DNA of 64,000 bases from ZC4RG30 sp046347045 (GTDB lineage Bacteria > Pseudomonadota > Gammaproteobacteria > Steroidobacterales > Steroidobacteraceae), in NCBI GenBank assembly GCA_046347045.1, contig JAXMGX010000016.1:34822-98821 (forward strand). Reading direction: 5' to 3'. The notes under the pieces are model-generated. The model worked only from the letters and a program-made list of their open reading frames with translations. It did no database searches and had not been told where the DNA came from. This document shows, piece after piece, positions 17,680-27,000 of this stretch. Position 1 is the stretch's first letter. Every line of letters begins with the position of its first letter. The position numbers and the translations under genes are program-made.

Positions 17680-18786
17680 TCAGATCAGCGTCAGCGGCAC
17701 CCGCTGGCTGACGGCGCACAGCAGTTCATAGCTGAGCGTGCCGGCATGGGCGGCAATCTCCTCCACCGGCAGTTCCGGCCCCCACAGCACAGCCGGATCG
17801 CCCACCTGCACACCCGGCACGCCGGTCACATCGACGGCGATCATGTCCATCGAGACGCGGCCGGCAAGTTGTGCGCGCCGGCCGCGCACCAGCACGGGCG
17901 TGCCATTGGGCAGCGCGCGCGGCAGGCCATCGCCGTAACCGCCCGCGATGATCGCGACGCGTGAATCGCGCACCGCGCGCCACACGCCGCCATAGCCCAC
18001 GGTTTCGCCGGCAGGCACCTCGCGCACCGCGATGACCGAAGACACCAGGCGCATCGCGGCATGCAGACCCAGGTGGGCACCCACCTGATCGGCGAAGGGC
18101 GATACGCCATAGAGCGCAAGGCCCGGTCGCACCCAGTCGGCATGGCTGTCGGGCTGTGCGAAGATCGCCGCCGAATTGGCGAGACTGCGGGCCCACCCCC
18201 GCCCCTGCGTCAGCACGTCGAAGCGCGCCAGCTGCTGTCGCGTGAGTTTGCTGTCGCGTTCGTCCGCCGAAGCGAAATGGGTCATCAGCCGCAGGTCGAG
18301 TACGCGGTCGCCCAGCCGCTGCAGACGCAGCAGCGCGGCCTCGGCTGCCGACGGGCGAAATCCCAGACGGTTCATGCCGGTGTCGATCTTCAGCCACACC
18401 ACGAAGCGCTGGCCATGCGGCGTCGCCTCGAGCAGCGCCAGCTGCTCGGCCTCGTGCACCACGATGTCCAGGCTCTGGCGCGCAGCCTCGGCCAGCTGCT
18501 CGGCATCGAACACGCCTTCCAGCAGCACGATGCGGCCGCGGATCCCTGCGCCACGCAGCGCCATGGCCTCGTCCAGGCGCGCAACGCCGAAGGCATCGGC
18601 GTCGGCGCCGGCCAGGCACAATGCCGTCGGCACCAGGCCGTGGCCATAGGCATTGGCTTTCACCACCGCCATCACGCGGCTGGCGGGAGCCACTTCACGG
18701 ATACGGGCGAGATTGGCGCGCAGCGCGGCAGCGCTGACCTCGGCGCGGATGAGCGTTCTCAGTGCAGGCTCCCGGCATCCTTGCAC
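17680..18786 (-). CDS. alr: Alanine racemase
   Basis: 368-residue PLP enzyme converting L- to D-alanine for peptidoglycan. The PLP lysine is K43 in VVKANAYGHG; the catalytic tyrosine lies in TVGYGGVWRA. Start is GTG at 18786. It lies 19 bp downstream of dnaB, the usual dnaB-alr order. Confidence 0.96.
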   Translation of the reverse strand: MQGCREPALRTLIRAEVSAAALRANLARIREVAPASRVMAVVKANAYGHGLVPTALCLAGADADAFGVARLDEAMALRGAGIRGRIVLLEGVFDAEQLAEAARQSLDIVVHEAEQLALLEATPHGQRFVVWLKIDTGMNRLGFRPSAAEAALLRLQRLGDRVLDLRLMTHFASADERDSKLTRQQLARFDVLTQGRGWARSLANSAAIFAQPDSHADWVRPGLALYGVSPFADQVGAHLGLHAAMRLVSSVIAVREVPAGETVGYGGVWRAVRDSRVAIIAGGYGDGLPRALPNGTPVLVRGRRAQLAGRVSMDMIAVDVTGVPGVQVGDPAVLWGPELPVEEIAAHAGTLSYELLCAVSQRVPLTLI

Positions 18787-18805
18787 TGCGGCCGCAGCGC
18801 CCTGC

Positions 18806-20209
18806 TCATCGCAGAACTCCTTCCTGCATGTAGTTCGGCGCGAAGTTCTGGAATCGCGTGAACTGGCCCTGGAAGGTCAGTGTGAAATAACCGGTCTCGC
18901 CGTTGCGATGCTTGGCCAGGTCGATGTCGGCCTCGCCCTTGCGCGGCGTGTTCTTGTCGTACACCTCTTCGCGATAGATGAAGAGGATCATGTCGGCGTC
19001 CTGTTCGATGGCGCCGGATTCGCGCAGGTCCGACATCACCGGTTTCTTGTTCTCGCGCTGCTCCACCGAGCGGTTGAGCTGCGAGAGCGCGATCACCGGC
19101 ACATTCAATTCCTTGGCCAGTGCCTTCAGGCCGCGTGAAATCTCCGAGATCTCCGTGGCACGGTTCTCCTTGGTGCCGGCCACCTGCATGAGCTGCAGGT
19201 AATCGACCACCACCAGATCGAGGCCATGCTCGCGCTTCACGCGGCGCGAACGCGCGCGCAGCTCGGTGGGCGTGAGACCCGGCGTTTCATCGATGAAGAT
19301 GCGCGCCTCGGCGAGCTGGCTGGTGGCGCTGGTGATTCGCACCCAGTCCTGGTCGGTGATGCGGCCGCTGCGGATGTCGTGCAGCGGCACGCCGCCCACG
19401 GACGACAGCATGCGCGTCATCAGCTGCTCCGAAGGCATTTCCATGCTGAAGATCAGCACCGAACCCTTTACATTGGGATCGAGCGCCACGTTCTCGGCCA
19501 TGTTGATGGCCAGCGTGGTCTTGCCCATCGACGGACGGCCCGCAACGATCACCAGGTCGCCGCCGCGCAGGCCGCCGGTCTTGCGGTCGAAATCCATGAA
19601 GCCCGTGGCCACGCCGCGCATGCCGTCGGGATTGCTGTGCCACTCGTCGATCTTGTCGATGAGCTCGGGCAGCATGGCACGCACGGCCTGTGCGCCTTCG
19701 GTGCGGCGAGCGCCGCGCTCGGCGATTTCGAACACGCGTTGCTCGGCCTGGTTCACCAGTTCGCGCGCGGAGAGTCCTTCGTCGGAAAAAACCGAGGTGG
19801 CGATGGCGTTGCCGGCGCTGACCAGTGACCGCAGCAGCGCGCGCTCGCGCACGATGTTGGCGTAGGCGCGGGCGTTGGCCGCCGTGGGCGTGTCACGGGC
19901 CAGCGTTGAGAGATAGGCCAGACCGCCCGCATCCGCGAGCTTTCCCTTGCGATCGAGCTGCTCGGAGACCGTGACGGCATCGATGGGCTTGGATTCCGCG
20001 ACCAGGTCGCCGATGGCTTCGAATATGAGCTTGTGATCCGGCCGATAGAAGTCGTCGGCCGAGACCGAATCGCCCACCTGGTCCCAGGCGGCGGTATCGA
20101 GCAGCAGGCCGCCGATGACGGCCTGCTCCGCCTCCACCGAATGCGGAGGCGTACGCAGCAGCTCGGTGCCGGAAGCCCCGTCGTGGCGCAGTCGTTGCGG
20201 ACCGGCCAT
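18806..20209 (-). CDS. dnaB: Replicative DNA helicase DnaB
   Basis: 467-residue hexameric fork helicase. An N-terminal primase-interacting domain (SVEAEQAVIGGLLLD) is followed by the RecA-like core with Walker A GRPSMGKTT, Walker B VVVDYLQLM and the conserved NRSVEQRENKKPVMSDLRES region. No intein is seen. It lies in the rpsF-rpsR-rplI-dnaB-alr string. Confidence 0.97.
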   Translation of the reverse strand: MAGPQRLRHDGASGTELLRTPPHSVEAEQAVIGGLLLDTAAWDQVGDSVSADDFYRPDHKLIFEAIGDLVAESKPIDAVTVSEQLDRKGKLADAGGLAYLSTLARDTPTAANARAYANIVRERALLRSLVSAGNAIATSVFSDEGLSARELVNQAEQRVFEIAERGARRTEGAQAVRAMLPELIDKIDEWHSNPDGMRGVATGFMDFDRKTGGLRGGDLVIVAGRPSMGKTTLAINMAENVALDPNVKGSVLIFSMEMPSEQLMTRMLSSVGGVPLHDIRSGRITDQDWVRITSATSQLAEARIFIDETPGLTPTELRARSRRVKREHGLDLVVVDYLQLMQVAGTKENRATEISEISRGLKALAKELNVPVIALSQLNRSVEQRENKKPVMSDLRESGAIEQDADMILFIYREEVYDKNTPRKGEADIDLAKHRNGETGYFTLTFQGQFTRFQNFAPNYMQEGVLR

Positions 20210-20230
20210 CGGTAACTCCCGGCCCGACCG

Positions 20231-20686
20231 TCAGGCCTGTTCTTCGGCCAGGATGGTGACCGGCAGGTCGACGTTGACGTCGGTGTGCAGGTGCACGCTC
20301 ACCACGTGATCGCCGACGCTGCGCAGCGGACCATTCGGCAGACGCACCTCGGCGCGCGCGAGCTTCTGGCCCGCCGCCGTGGCGGCCTCGGCGATGTCGC
20401 TGGTGCCGATCGAACCGAAGAGCTTGCCTTCGCTGCCGGCCTTGGCCGTGATGGTCAGCTTGAAGCCCTCGAACGCGGCCTTGCGGGCCTCGGCGCCGGA
20501 AAGCTGTTCGCGCTGCACTTTTTCAAGCTCCGCGCGGCGGGATTCGAACTTGGCCACGTTGGCGGGCGTGGCAAGCGTTGCCTTGCCCTTGGGCAGCAGG
20601 AAGTTGCGGGCATAGCCCGAACGCACCGCGACGCGGTCACCGAGATTGCCCAGGTTGGCAACCTTCTCCAGAAGAATGACGTCCAT
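20231..20686 (-). CDS. rplI: Ribosomal protein L9
   Basis: 151 residues, opening MDVILLEKVANLGNLGD with VRSGYARNFLLPKGKA, the L9 signature. The two-domain length is standard. It lies 12 bp after rpsR. Confidence 0.98.
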   Translation of the reverse strand: MDVILLEKVANLGNLGDRVAVRSGYARNFLLPKGKATLATPANVAKFESRRAELEKVQREQLSGAEARKAAFEGFKLTITAKAGSEGKLFGSIGTSDIAEAATAAGQKLARAEVRLPNGPLRSVGDHVVSVHLHTDVNVDLPVTILAEEQA

Positions 20687-20698
20687 TGCTTCGTTCCC

Positions 20699-20923
20699 TT
20701 AGTGCTGGTCGGTGTACGGCAGCAGCGCCAGAAAGCGCGCGCGCTTGATCGCCACCGAAAGCTGGCGCTGGAAAAAACTCTTGGTGCCGGTGATGCGGCT
20801 CGGAACGATCTTGCCCGTTTCCGAGATGTAGCCCTTGAGCGTGCCCAGGTCCTTGTAGTCGATGCTCTTCACGCCATCGGCGGTGAAGCGGCAGAATTTC
20901 TTGCGACGGATGAAACGTGACAT
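20699..20923 (-). CDS. rpsR: Ribosomal protein S18
   Basis: 74 residues with the S18 core IDYKDLGTLKGYISETGKI and RITGTKSFFQRQLSVAIKRAR. It lies 3 bp after the rpsF stop. Confidence 0.98.
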   Translation of the reverse strand: MSRFIRRKKFCRFTADGVKSIDYKDLGTLKGYISETGKIVPSRITGTKSFFQRQLSVAIKRARFLALLPYTDQH

Positions 20924-20926
20924 GGC

Positions 20927-21304
20927 TTACTCCCGGAATCCTTCGCCATCTTCGTCGCGATCGCGACGACCATGGCCTTCTTCGTCTTCGCCCCGCGCCA
21001 TCGGCGAGGGTTCGGTGACGGCGGCGTCCATCGACACCACCAGGTGTCGCAGCACCGCGTCGCTGAAGCGGAAGGCGCCGGTGAGCTCGCCCAGGGTCTT
21101 CTGGTCGGTCTCGATGTTCAGCAGCAGGTAATGCGCCTTGTGCACCTTGGCGATGGGAAACGCGAGCTGGCGACGGCCCCAGTCCTCGACGCGATGCACG
21201 GCGCCGCCGCTGGCGGTGATCATGCCCTTGTAGCGTTCGAGCATGGCGGGAACCTGCTCGCTCTGGTCCGGATGCACCAGGACCACGATCTCGTAATGCC
21301 TCAT
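20927..21304 (-). CDS. rpsF: Ribosomal protein S6
   Basis: 125 residues starting MRHYEIVVLVHPDQSEQ. The C-terminal tail is acidic and arginine-rich (EDEEGHGRRDRDEDGE), as in species whose S6 is glutamylated or extended. ATG at 21304 is chosen because it begins the conserved S6 N terminus; an upstream ATG in frame adds unrelated residues. Confidence 0.97.
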   Translation of the reverse strand: MRHYEIVVLVHPDQSEQVPAMLERYKGMITASGGAVHRVEDWGRRQLAFPIAKVHKAHYLLLNIETDQKTLGELTGAFRFSDAVLRHLVVSMDAAVTEPSPMARGEDEEGHGRRDRDEDGEGFRE

Positions 21305-21367
21305 GTAGTCTCCTTGTGGTTTGAGCCACCCGCGTAAGGCTTTGCGGTGTGGCAAGAAGGGCCGCGA

Positions 21368-21396
21368 AGTCTACGGGAGCCCCCGGCTCAGGGCAA
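21368..21396 (-). promoter_or_regulatory. Sigma-70-type promoter of the rpsF operon
   Basis: Minus-strand TTGCCC (21391-21396) and TAGACT (21368-21373) with a 17-bp spacer, about 65 bp upstream of the rpsF start. Confidence 0.6.
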
Positions 21397-21455
21397 GGAA
21401 CAGCCTCCGGGCCCCGGGAGGCCCGATTCGTGGGCTTGCGGGGCTGGCGCCGGCC

Positions 21456-23336
21456 CTATTTCCAGGCGACGGGCATCCCGTAGGGTTGGTCCACGCTCAC
21501 CGCCTCGATGGATTCGATGCGCCCGTCGGTGATGCGATACACCTCGAACAGCTCGCGCGACATGGCGTGGTAGCGGTCGCTCTCCACCTTGCGCCCGTCG
21601 GTGAGCGTGTACTGGCGCTGCGCCAGGCCGAAGTCCGCAATCGACGCCATCATCACCAGGCCCCGTTCCTCGTCCACGGCCATTATCCGGCGCCCGCGCA
21701 GGCGGTCGACGGGACGATACAAGCCCAGCTTCAACTGACCCTCGCAGCCCTGAGCATACTGACCGGGCGATTTGACGAGGCCGATGGAGCCCGCGTCGCC
21801 GCGCGACACCAGCTGTCCGTTCTCGACGCGTTCGCAGCCGGGAGCGAAGCGGGCATGCAGCCTGCCGTCGTTGCGCTCGACACTGGCGGCGTAACCCTGC
21901 GCCGCGGCGATGAGCTGCCCGCGCGACATCCGCAGCCTGGCCGGGGGCGCGGCGTCGAACGCCGGATTGATCCGGAACTGCTTCGGATCGAGCCATGGCC
22001 CCGGATTGCGCTCGCGCGCGACGATGACCTCGGCCTCGCTGACGCGATTGCCGCGCATCTTGATGCGCACGCCCGCATAGGCCGGCGCATCGTGGTCGTA
22101 GATCAGCCCATACCAGGCATAGCTGCCGGTGGCGGCATCGGCGATGCGCAGCGCCGCATCGGACTTGCCGCGGATGGATCCCCAGATGCCCTCGCCCACT
22201 GGAATCGCCACGCCGTTCTCGGTGAACTTCACCTCGCTGGCCCAGGGCACGGTCGCGGGCTTCTGCGCTGCCAGCGCCGTCATGAAGGCATCGCCGGTGG
22301 CGAGCAGGCAGGCCTTGTCGCAGCGCGCGCGCATCGCCGCCGGATCTTCGGGCTTCGACGGCAGCGGCGGCAGGTATTCGTAGAACGGGTTGTGCATCCG
22401 GTGCGGCACGTACGAGAACACCGCCTCGATGCGATGGATCTTGCTGTCGCGGATGCGGAAGGCTTCGATCAGCGAGATGGAGTTGGGCCACTTCAGCGCC
22501 GTTTTCATCTCCCGGCCGTCGGTGAGCAGGTAGCGGTCGAATTCATTGGCGTGGTCGAAAAAGCCGGTGGCCACCACCACGCCGCGCTCCACGTCGATCA
22601 GTGGGTAGCGGCGTTCGCGGATGCGTTTGTTGATGCGGTAGATGCCGAGCTTGAACTGCGCCTCGCAGCCCGGAGAGATCGATCCCGCATTGCCGCCGCC
22701 TGGCGCAGCGGCCGTGGTCAGGATGCCGTTCTCCAGACGCCCGCAGTCCGGATCGAAAGGCGTGAACACATTGCCGTCGTTCAGCTCGACGGTATTGAAG
22801 TAACCATCGGCCACGGCGCGCAGCCTCTCGCGCGAGCGGCGCTGCTCCGGCGGCAGGATGTCGTTGAAGGTGGGATCGTGCACCACCTTGGTGACATCCG
22901 CGAAGGGCAGCGGCAATCCGGTGTTGCGCACCACCACGGTTTCGGCTTCGACCAGCAGGCCGTCGCGCACCGCGAGTCGCAGGGCGAAGTACACGGGCTT
23001 GCCGTTCTCCTCGGCGGTGCCCAGCCAGGCCGCCTGCCCCATCTGCGCGTCCGCGGCGATGAGGCCGGTGGGTGCAACGCCAGTGGCCGTGGCCCACATC
23101 CCTTCCCTGCCGAAGGGCAGTTCGACGTCGTTCTCGGTGAAGCGCACGGTCTTGGCCTGCTTCAGCGACGACGCATCGCGCCGCGCCAGTGCGGACATGT
23201 AGTCATGTGCGAACCGGGACAGGCAGGCATGATCGCAGTCCGCGGTGCGCCAGGCGGTGCTCTCGCCCGGGGGCAACTGGGCCATGACCGAACCGGCCAT
23301 GAACAGCAACGACATTGCGCCAACGATTTTCTTCAC
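21456..23336 (-). CDS. Exported protein with two tandem copies of one domain (DUF8021-like)
   Basis: 626 residues with a signal peptide (KKIVGAMSLLFMAGSVMAQ). The rest is two related halves of about 290 residues: each opens with a Cys-x3-Cys pair (CDHAC, CDKAC), then KFTENGV or RFTENDV, a mid region FNTVELNDG or AASVERNDG, and ends with IHRIEAVFSYVPH or IESIEAVSVDQP. This looks like an internal duplication of a SnoaL/DUF8021-type fold. The start is GTG at 23336, preceded by GAAGGA. No catalytic residues can be named. It lies 25 bp after the SMP-30-like gene and probably is in its operon. Confidence 0.75.
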   Translation of the reverse strand: MKKIVGAMSLLFMAGSVMAQLPPGESTAWRTADCDHACLSRFAHDYMSALARRDASSLKQAKTVRFTENDVELPFGREGMWATATGVAPTGLIAADAQMGQAAWLGTAEENGKPVYFALRLAVRDGLLVEAETVVVRNTGLPLPFADVTKVVHDPTFNDILPPEQRRSRERLRAVADGYFNTVELNDGNVFTPFDPDCGRLENGILTTAAAPGGGNAGSISPGCEAQFKLGIYRINKRIRERRYPLIDVERGVVVATGFFDHANEFDRYLLTDGREMKTALKWPNSISLIEAFRIRDSKIHRIEAVFSYVPHRMHNPFYEYLPPLPSKPEDPAAMRARCDKACLLATGDAFMTALAAQKPATVPWASEVKFTENGVAIPVGEGIWGSIRGKSDAALRIADAATGSYAWYGLIYDHDAPAYAGVRIKMRGNRVSEAEVIVARERNPGPWLDPKQFRINPAFDAAPPARLRMSRGQLIAAAQGYAASVERNDGRLHARFAPGCERVENGQLVSRGDAGSIGLVKSPGQYAQGCEGQLKLGLYRPVDRLRGRRIMAVDEERGLVMMASIADFGLAQRQYTLTDGRKVESDRYHAMSRELFEVYRITDGRIESIEAVSVDQPYGMPVAWK

Positions 23337-23361
23337 GTGGGATTCCTTCGGGACGGGGCTG

Positions 23362-24333
23362 TCAGCGCCTTGGCAATGCGATGGCAATGGCCTTGAACGG
23401 CCCGGGGTCCTTGCCACGCAGTTCGGGGTTGAACAGATACTGGATCTTGCCTTCCACCACGTACACGGTGTTGCCGATCAGCGTGATGCCGGGCGATGAA
23501 TTCAGGCCATCGCGCAGCACCTGGATGCGGGCCTCGTCGCGCTTCACCGTGACCAGCGTGGCGCGGCCGCTGGTGCCTTCGGCCTGCAGGAAGCGGTTGC
23601 CGCCGATATGTCGCAGGCCGTCGGGTCCGCCCATCTTCTCGGACACCTTGAGCTGCGTGAACTGTGCGGGCCTGCCCGCAGTCGGCAGCACCAACCGCCA
23701 CAGCTCGTTCTTCTGCACGTTGTTCCAGTACAGCGCGCCATCGGCCCCGAAGTCGAGCCCGTCGATGCCCTTCAGGCGCTCATCGCTCACCACAACTTCC
23801 AGTGCCTTGCCTCCCCTGGGAAGTTTCAGGATGCGGCCACCAGGGGTATCGCTGGCGTAGGCGCTGCCATCGCGCGCGATGGCAATGTCGTTGCAGGTGC
23901 CACCGGGCGCCGGGAAGGGCCAGCGACCGATCAGCCGGCCGGAGTCCAGCGCGAAGGCAGCCACTTCAGAGGGTGCCGGCGGCGGCGCACCCGCGACGCG
24001 CGGCGCGAAGGAGTTGGGCACCGAGCACACCCACAGCCGGCCCGATCGCCCATCGGCCAGCACGCCGAACACGGAACGCAGCCCGTTCTCGGCATTGGGG
24101 ACAATGAACGGCCTCGCCACGCTTCCGCCGGGCGCGGCGCGATAGATGGTGCCACTCATGCTGCCGGTGAACAGCGCGCCGTCCGCGGTGGAGGTGACGC
24201 TCTCCGGATGCACCGACTTGCCGTCGATGAGGATATCGCCGCGTGGCGCGATCGTCTTCGTGGCGCAGGCCGCAAGCATCAGCGCCAGGGTGGCGACGGG
24301 CGTCGCGCGCATCAGCCGAATCGTTTCCGACAT
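23362..24333 (-). CDS. SMP-30/gluconolactonase-like six-blade beta-propeller lipoprotein
   Basis: 323 residues. The signal peptide ends in a lipobox (LMLAAC), so this is probably a lipoprotein. The body repeats propeller-type segments such as GTCNDIAIARDGSAYASDT, KGIDGLDFGADGALYWNN and PDGLRHIGGNRFL, matching SMP-30-like sugar lactonases and strictosidine-synthase-like proteins. A later ATG at 24312 also gives a good lipoprotein start. It is divergent from the PQQ dehydrogenase across 34 bp. The substrate is unknown. Confidence 0.75.
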   Translation of the reverse strand: MSETIRLMRATPVATLALMLAACATKTIAPRGDILIDGKSVHPESVTSTADGALFTGSMSGTIYRAAPGGSVARPFIVPNAENGLRSVFGVLADGRSGRLWVCSVPNSFAPRVAGAPPPAPSEVAAFALDSGRLIGRWPFPAPGGTCNDIAIARDGSAYASDTPGGRILKLPRGGKALEVVVSDERLKGIDGLDFGADGALYWNNVQKNELWRLVLPTAGRPAQFTQLKVSEKMGGPDGLRHIGGNRFLQAEGTSGRATLVTVKRDEARIQVLRDGLNSSPGITLIGNTVYVVEGKIQYLFNPELRGKDPGPFKAIAIALPRR

Positions 24334-24367
24334 CCCCTCGACCCCCCGCATCCGTTAGGATTTGCCG

Positions 24368-26479
24368 ATGAGAATACCTCACCTGCCTGCCCTTGCCTGC
24401 CTGCTGCTGGCGTTATCACCCCTGGCCCCGACGCAAGCCGCGCCGAAGGCGCCGGTGGATGCGGCCCGCCTTCGGGCCGCCGATGCCGAACCGGGCCAAT
24501 GGCTGATGGATGGCCGCAACTACAGCGCCCAGCGCTACAGCGAACTCGCCGCCATCAACGAAGGCAATGTGAAGCAGCTCGGCCTCGCGTGGTTCGCGGA
24601 ACTCGACACCTACCGCGGAGTGGAGGCCACGCCGCTGTTCGTCAATGGCGTGATCTACAACACCAGCGCCTGGAACATCACCAGTGCCTATAACGCGAAG
24701 ACCGGGCGGCGACTGTGGACCTACGACCCGAAAGTCCCGCGTGAATGGGGACGTTATGCCTGCTGCGAGCCGGTGGCGCGTGGCCTCGCCTTCTGGAAGG
24801 GTAAGGTCATCATCGCCACGCTCGACGGCCGGCTGATTGCACTCGATGCACGCAAGGGCAAGCCGGTGTGGAGCGCGCAGACCTTCACGCATGATTGGCC
24901 CTATTCCATCACCGGCGCGCCGCGCGTCTTCGACGGCATGGTGGTGGTGGGCAATGGCGGCGCCGATCTGGGCGTGCGCGGTTTCGTCAGCGCCTGGGAT
25001 GCGGATACCGGCAAGTTCCTGTGGAAGTTCTACCTGGTGCCCGGCGATCCGGCCAAGGGGCCGGATGGCGCGGCGTCGGACAGCGTCATGCCCATGGCCG
25101 CAAAGACCTGGAACGGCGAGTGGTGGAAATGGGGCGGCGGCGGCACCGCCTGGGATTCCATCAACTACGATCCTGAACTGGGCCTCATCTACGTGGGCAC
25201 CGGCAATGGCGGGCCGGACGCACAGTTGTATCGCAGTCCGCAGCGCGGCGACAACCTGTTCCTGTGTTCCATCGTCGCGCTGGACGCGAAGACCGGCGCA
25301 TACCGCTGGCACTACCAGGAAGTGCCGGAGGAAGACTGGGACTACACCTGCACGCAGTCCATCGTGCAGGCCGACCTCACCATCGATGGCAAGCCGCGCA
25401 AGGTGCTGATGCACGCGCCGAAGAATGGCTTCTTCTACGTGATCGACCGGACCAATGGGCAGTTCATCTCGGCGAAGAACCATGTGCCCGTCACCTGGAC
25501 CACGGGGTTCGACGCCAACGGCCGGCCGATCATGAATCCCGAAGCGCATTACGGTACCGATCCGGTGCTGGTGGCACCGGGTCCGGGCGGTGGGCACAAC
25601 TGGTTCCCCATGGCCTTCAACCCGCAGACCGGCCTCGCCTACTTCCCGCAGTACGAGCACTGGTTCGTCTATGCGCTCGACCCGAACTTCAAGCCGCAGC
25701 CCTTCCGCTCCAACGGCGGCTGGGGCGGCTATTCGGGCGATGCCTTGAAGAAGCGGCTGGAACTGCAGAAGCTCATCAATGAACGCGAGAAGACGGCGCT
25801 GGTGGCCTGGGACCCGGTGAAGCAGGAGGCGCGCTGGAAGGTGCCCCTGCCCCGCCATGGCAATGGCGGCGTGCTGACGACCGCCGGCAATCTGGTATTC
25901 GAGGGCACGACGAAGCAGACCTTCGCGGCCTTCCGCGCCACCGACGGTGCGCTGCTGTGGGAGATGCCCGTGCAGTCCGCGCCGGTGTCAGGCCCCATCA
26001 CCTACGAGATGGATGGCGTGCAGTACGTGGCCGTGAACGCCGGCTGGGGCGGTGGCGCGGCGCAGGTGGAACGTGGCGCGGGCACGGCACAGAACCGCGC
26101 CTCGGCGCGGCTCCTGGTATTCAAGCTGGGCGCGAAGAAGCAGCTTCCGCCGCTGAAACCGGCGCCGCCCATTCCCGAGCCGCCGCCGCTGCGCGCCCCC
26201 GAGGCCACGGTGCAGAAAGGCGCCGAGATCTTCGCCCGCACCTGCGCGCAGTGTCATGGCCAACTCGCCGTGGGCGGCGTGAAGGATCTGCGCCAGATGA
26301 CGCGTGACACGCATGCGCAGTTCAACGACATCGTGCTCAAGGGGCTGCGCGTGCAGAAAGGCATGGCGAGCTTCGCGAATCTCTTGAGCGCCGAAGACGT
26401 GGAAGCCGTGCATGCCTACGTGATCTCGCGTGCGCAGGAGGACTGGGGCGCGACGCCGGGCACAGGCGGACCGCACTAG
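24368..26479 (+). CDS. PQQ-dependent quinohaemoprotein alcohol dehydrogenase
   Basis: 703-residue periplasmic enzyme. A signal peptide is followed by an eight-blade PQQ propeller that contains the vicinal disulfide pair (YACCEPVARG) that stacks on PQQ, propeller motifs (WDSINYDPELGLIYVGTGNG), and a C-terminal cytochrome c domain with haem motif CAQCHG and a distal methionine region. This order defines type II quinohaemoprotein dehydrogenases, which oxidise alcohols and pass electrons to the respiratory chain. ATG at 24368 follows TAGGA. The physiological alcohol cannot be read from sequence. Confidence 0.92.
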   Translation: MRIPHLPALACLLLALSPLAPTQAAPKAPVDAARLRAADAEPGQWLMDGRNYSAQRYSELAAINEGNVKQLGLAWFAELDTYRGVEATPLFVNGVIYNTSAWNITSAYNAKTGRRLWTYDPKVPREWGRYACCEPVARGLAFWKGKVIIATLDGRLIALDARKGKPVWSAQTFTHDWPYSITGAPRVFDGMVVVGNGGADLGVRGFVSAWDADTGKFLWKFYLVPGDPAKGPDGAASDSVMPMAAKTWNGEWWKWGGGGTAWDSINYDPELGLIYVGTGNGGPDAQLYRSPQRGDNLFLCSIVALDAKTGAYRWHYQEVPEEDWDYTCTQSIVQADLTIDGKPRKVLMHAPKNGFFYVIDRTNGQFISAKNHVPVTWTTGFDANGRPIMNPEAHYGTDPVLVAPGPGGGHNWFPMAFNPQTGLAYFPQYEHWFVYALDPNFKPQPFRSNGGWGGYSGDALKKRLELQKLINEREKTALVAWDPVKQEARWKVPLPRHGNGGVLTTAGNLVFEGTTKQTFAAFRATDGALLWEMPVQSAPVSGPITYEMDGVQYVAVNAGWGGGAAQVERGAGTAQNRASARLLVFKLGAKKQLPPLKPAPPIPEPPPLRAPEATVQKGAEIFARTCAQCHGQLAVGGVKDLRQMTRDTHAQFNDIVLKGLRVQKGMASFANLLSAEDVEAVHAYVISRAQEDWGATPGTGGPH

Positions 26480-27000
26480 CTTTCGAGCGGCACCGCGCTG
26501 CGCAACTGCATCAGCAGCACGCCGCGCTCGGCGGCTGCACGCAGCACCGCGCGGTCGCCATCGGTGAGCGGACCGGGAGGCAGCCGCTCGCCGGCCAGCT
26601 TGCGGATATGGCCCGGTCCATGCACGCCGATGAACGACGGCACCCTGGCGTATCGCGCCTGCAGCACATCCACGCCGCTGAAATGATCACAGCCGCTGGA
26701 CGCAGTATGGGTATGGTAGATCCCGGCAAGCCGGGACGTCGTCGACGTGCGGATGCGGAACTGCACCAAAGAGGGTTTGTCATTGGTGACGGGTGCGCTG
26801 AAGACGAAGCAGCCGCCACGATCGTAGATTGCGCCCCCATGCTCCACATCGGAGCGCAGCGCCATCGCCACTTTCAGCGCCTCGATGGCCGCCTGGTCCA
26901 CGGTCGCGTAACAGCGCGCCTGCTCCGCAACCACGGCCACCGGCAGGTTGCCGGCATGCGCGAATGCCAGCATGCCGATGGTGTGCAGCAGCAGACCCAT
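26476..27000 (-). CDS. Small protein with JAMM/MPN-like metalloprotease motif (DUF4329-like)
   Basis: 174 residues. The sequence IYHTHTASSGCDHFSGVD fits H-x-H-x9-S-x2-D (H96, H98, S108, D111), the zinc site of JAMM isopeptidases, with E53 as a possible general acid/base. The first 16 residues are hydrophobic and could be a weak signal or anchor. Its ATG overlaps the stop of the upstream 85-residue gene (ATGA), so both are made together. The stop overlaps the end of the convergent PQQ dehydrogenase. Function is unknown. Confidence 0.7.
   Translation of the reverse strand: MGLLLHTIGMLAFAHAGNLPVAVVAEQARCYATVDQAAIEALKVAMALRSDVEHGGAIYDRGGCFVFSAPVTNDKPSLVQFRIRTSTTSRLAGIYHTHTASSGCDHFSGVDVLQARYARVPSFIGVHGPGHIRKLAGERLPPGPLTDGDRAVLRAAAERGVLLMQLRSAVPLES

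Noticed and set aside
17640..17680. GC-rich inverted repeat between bfr and alr as a terminator
   Set aside because: Loop is long, no T run on either strand.
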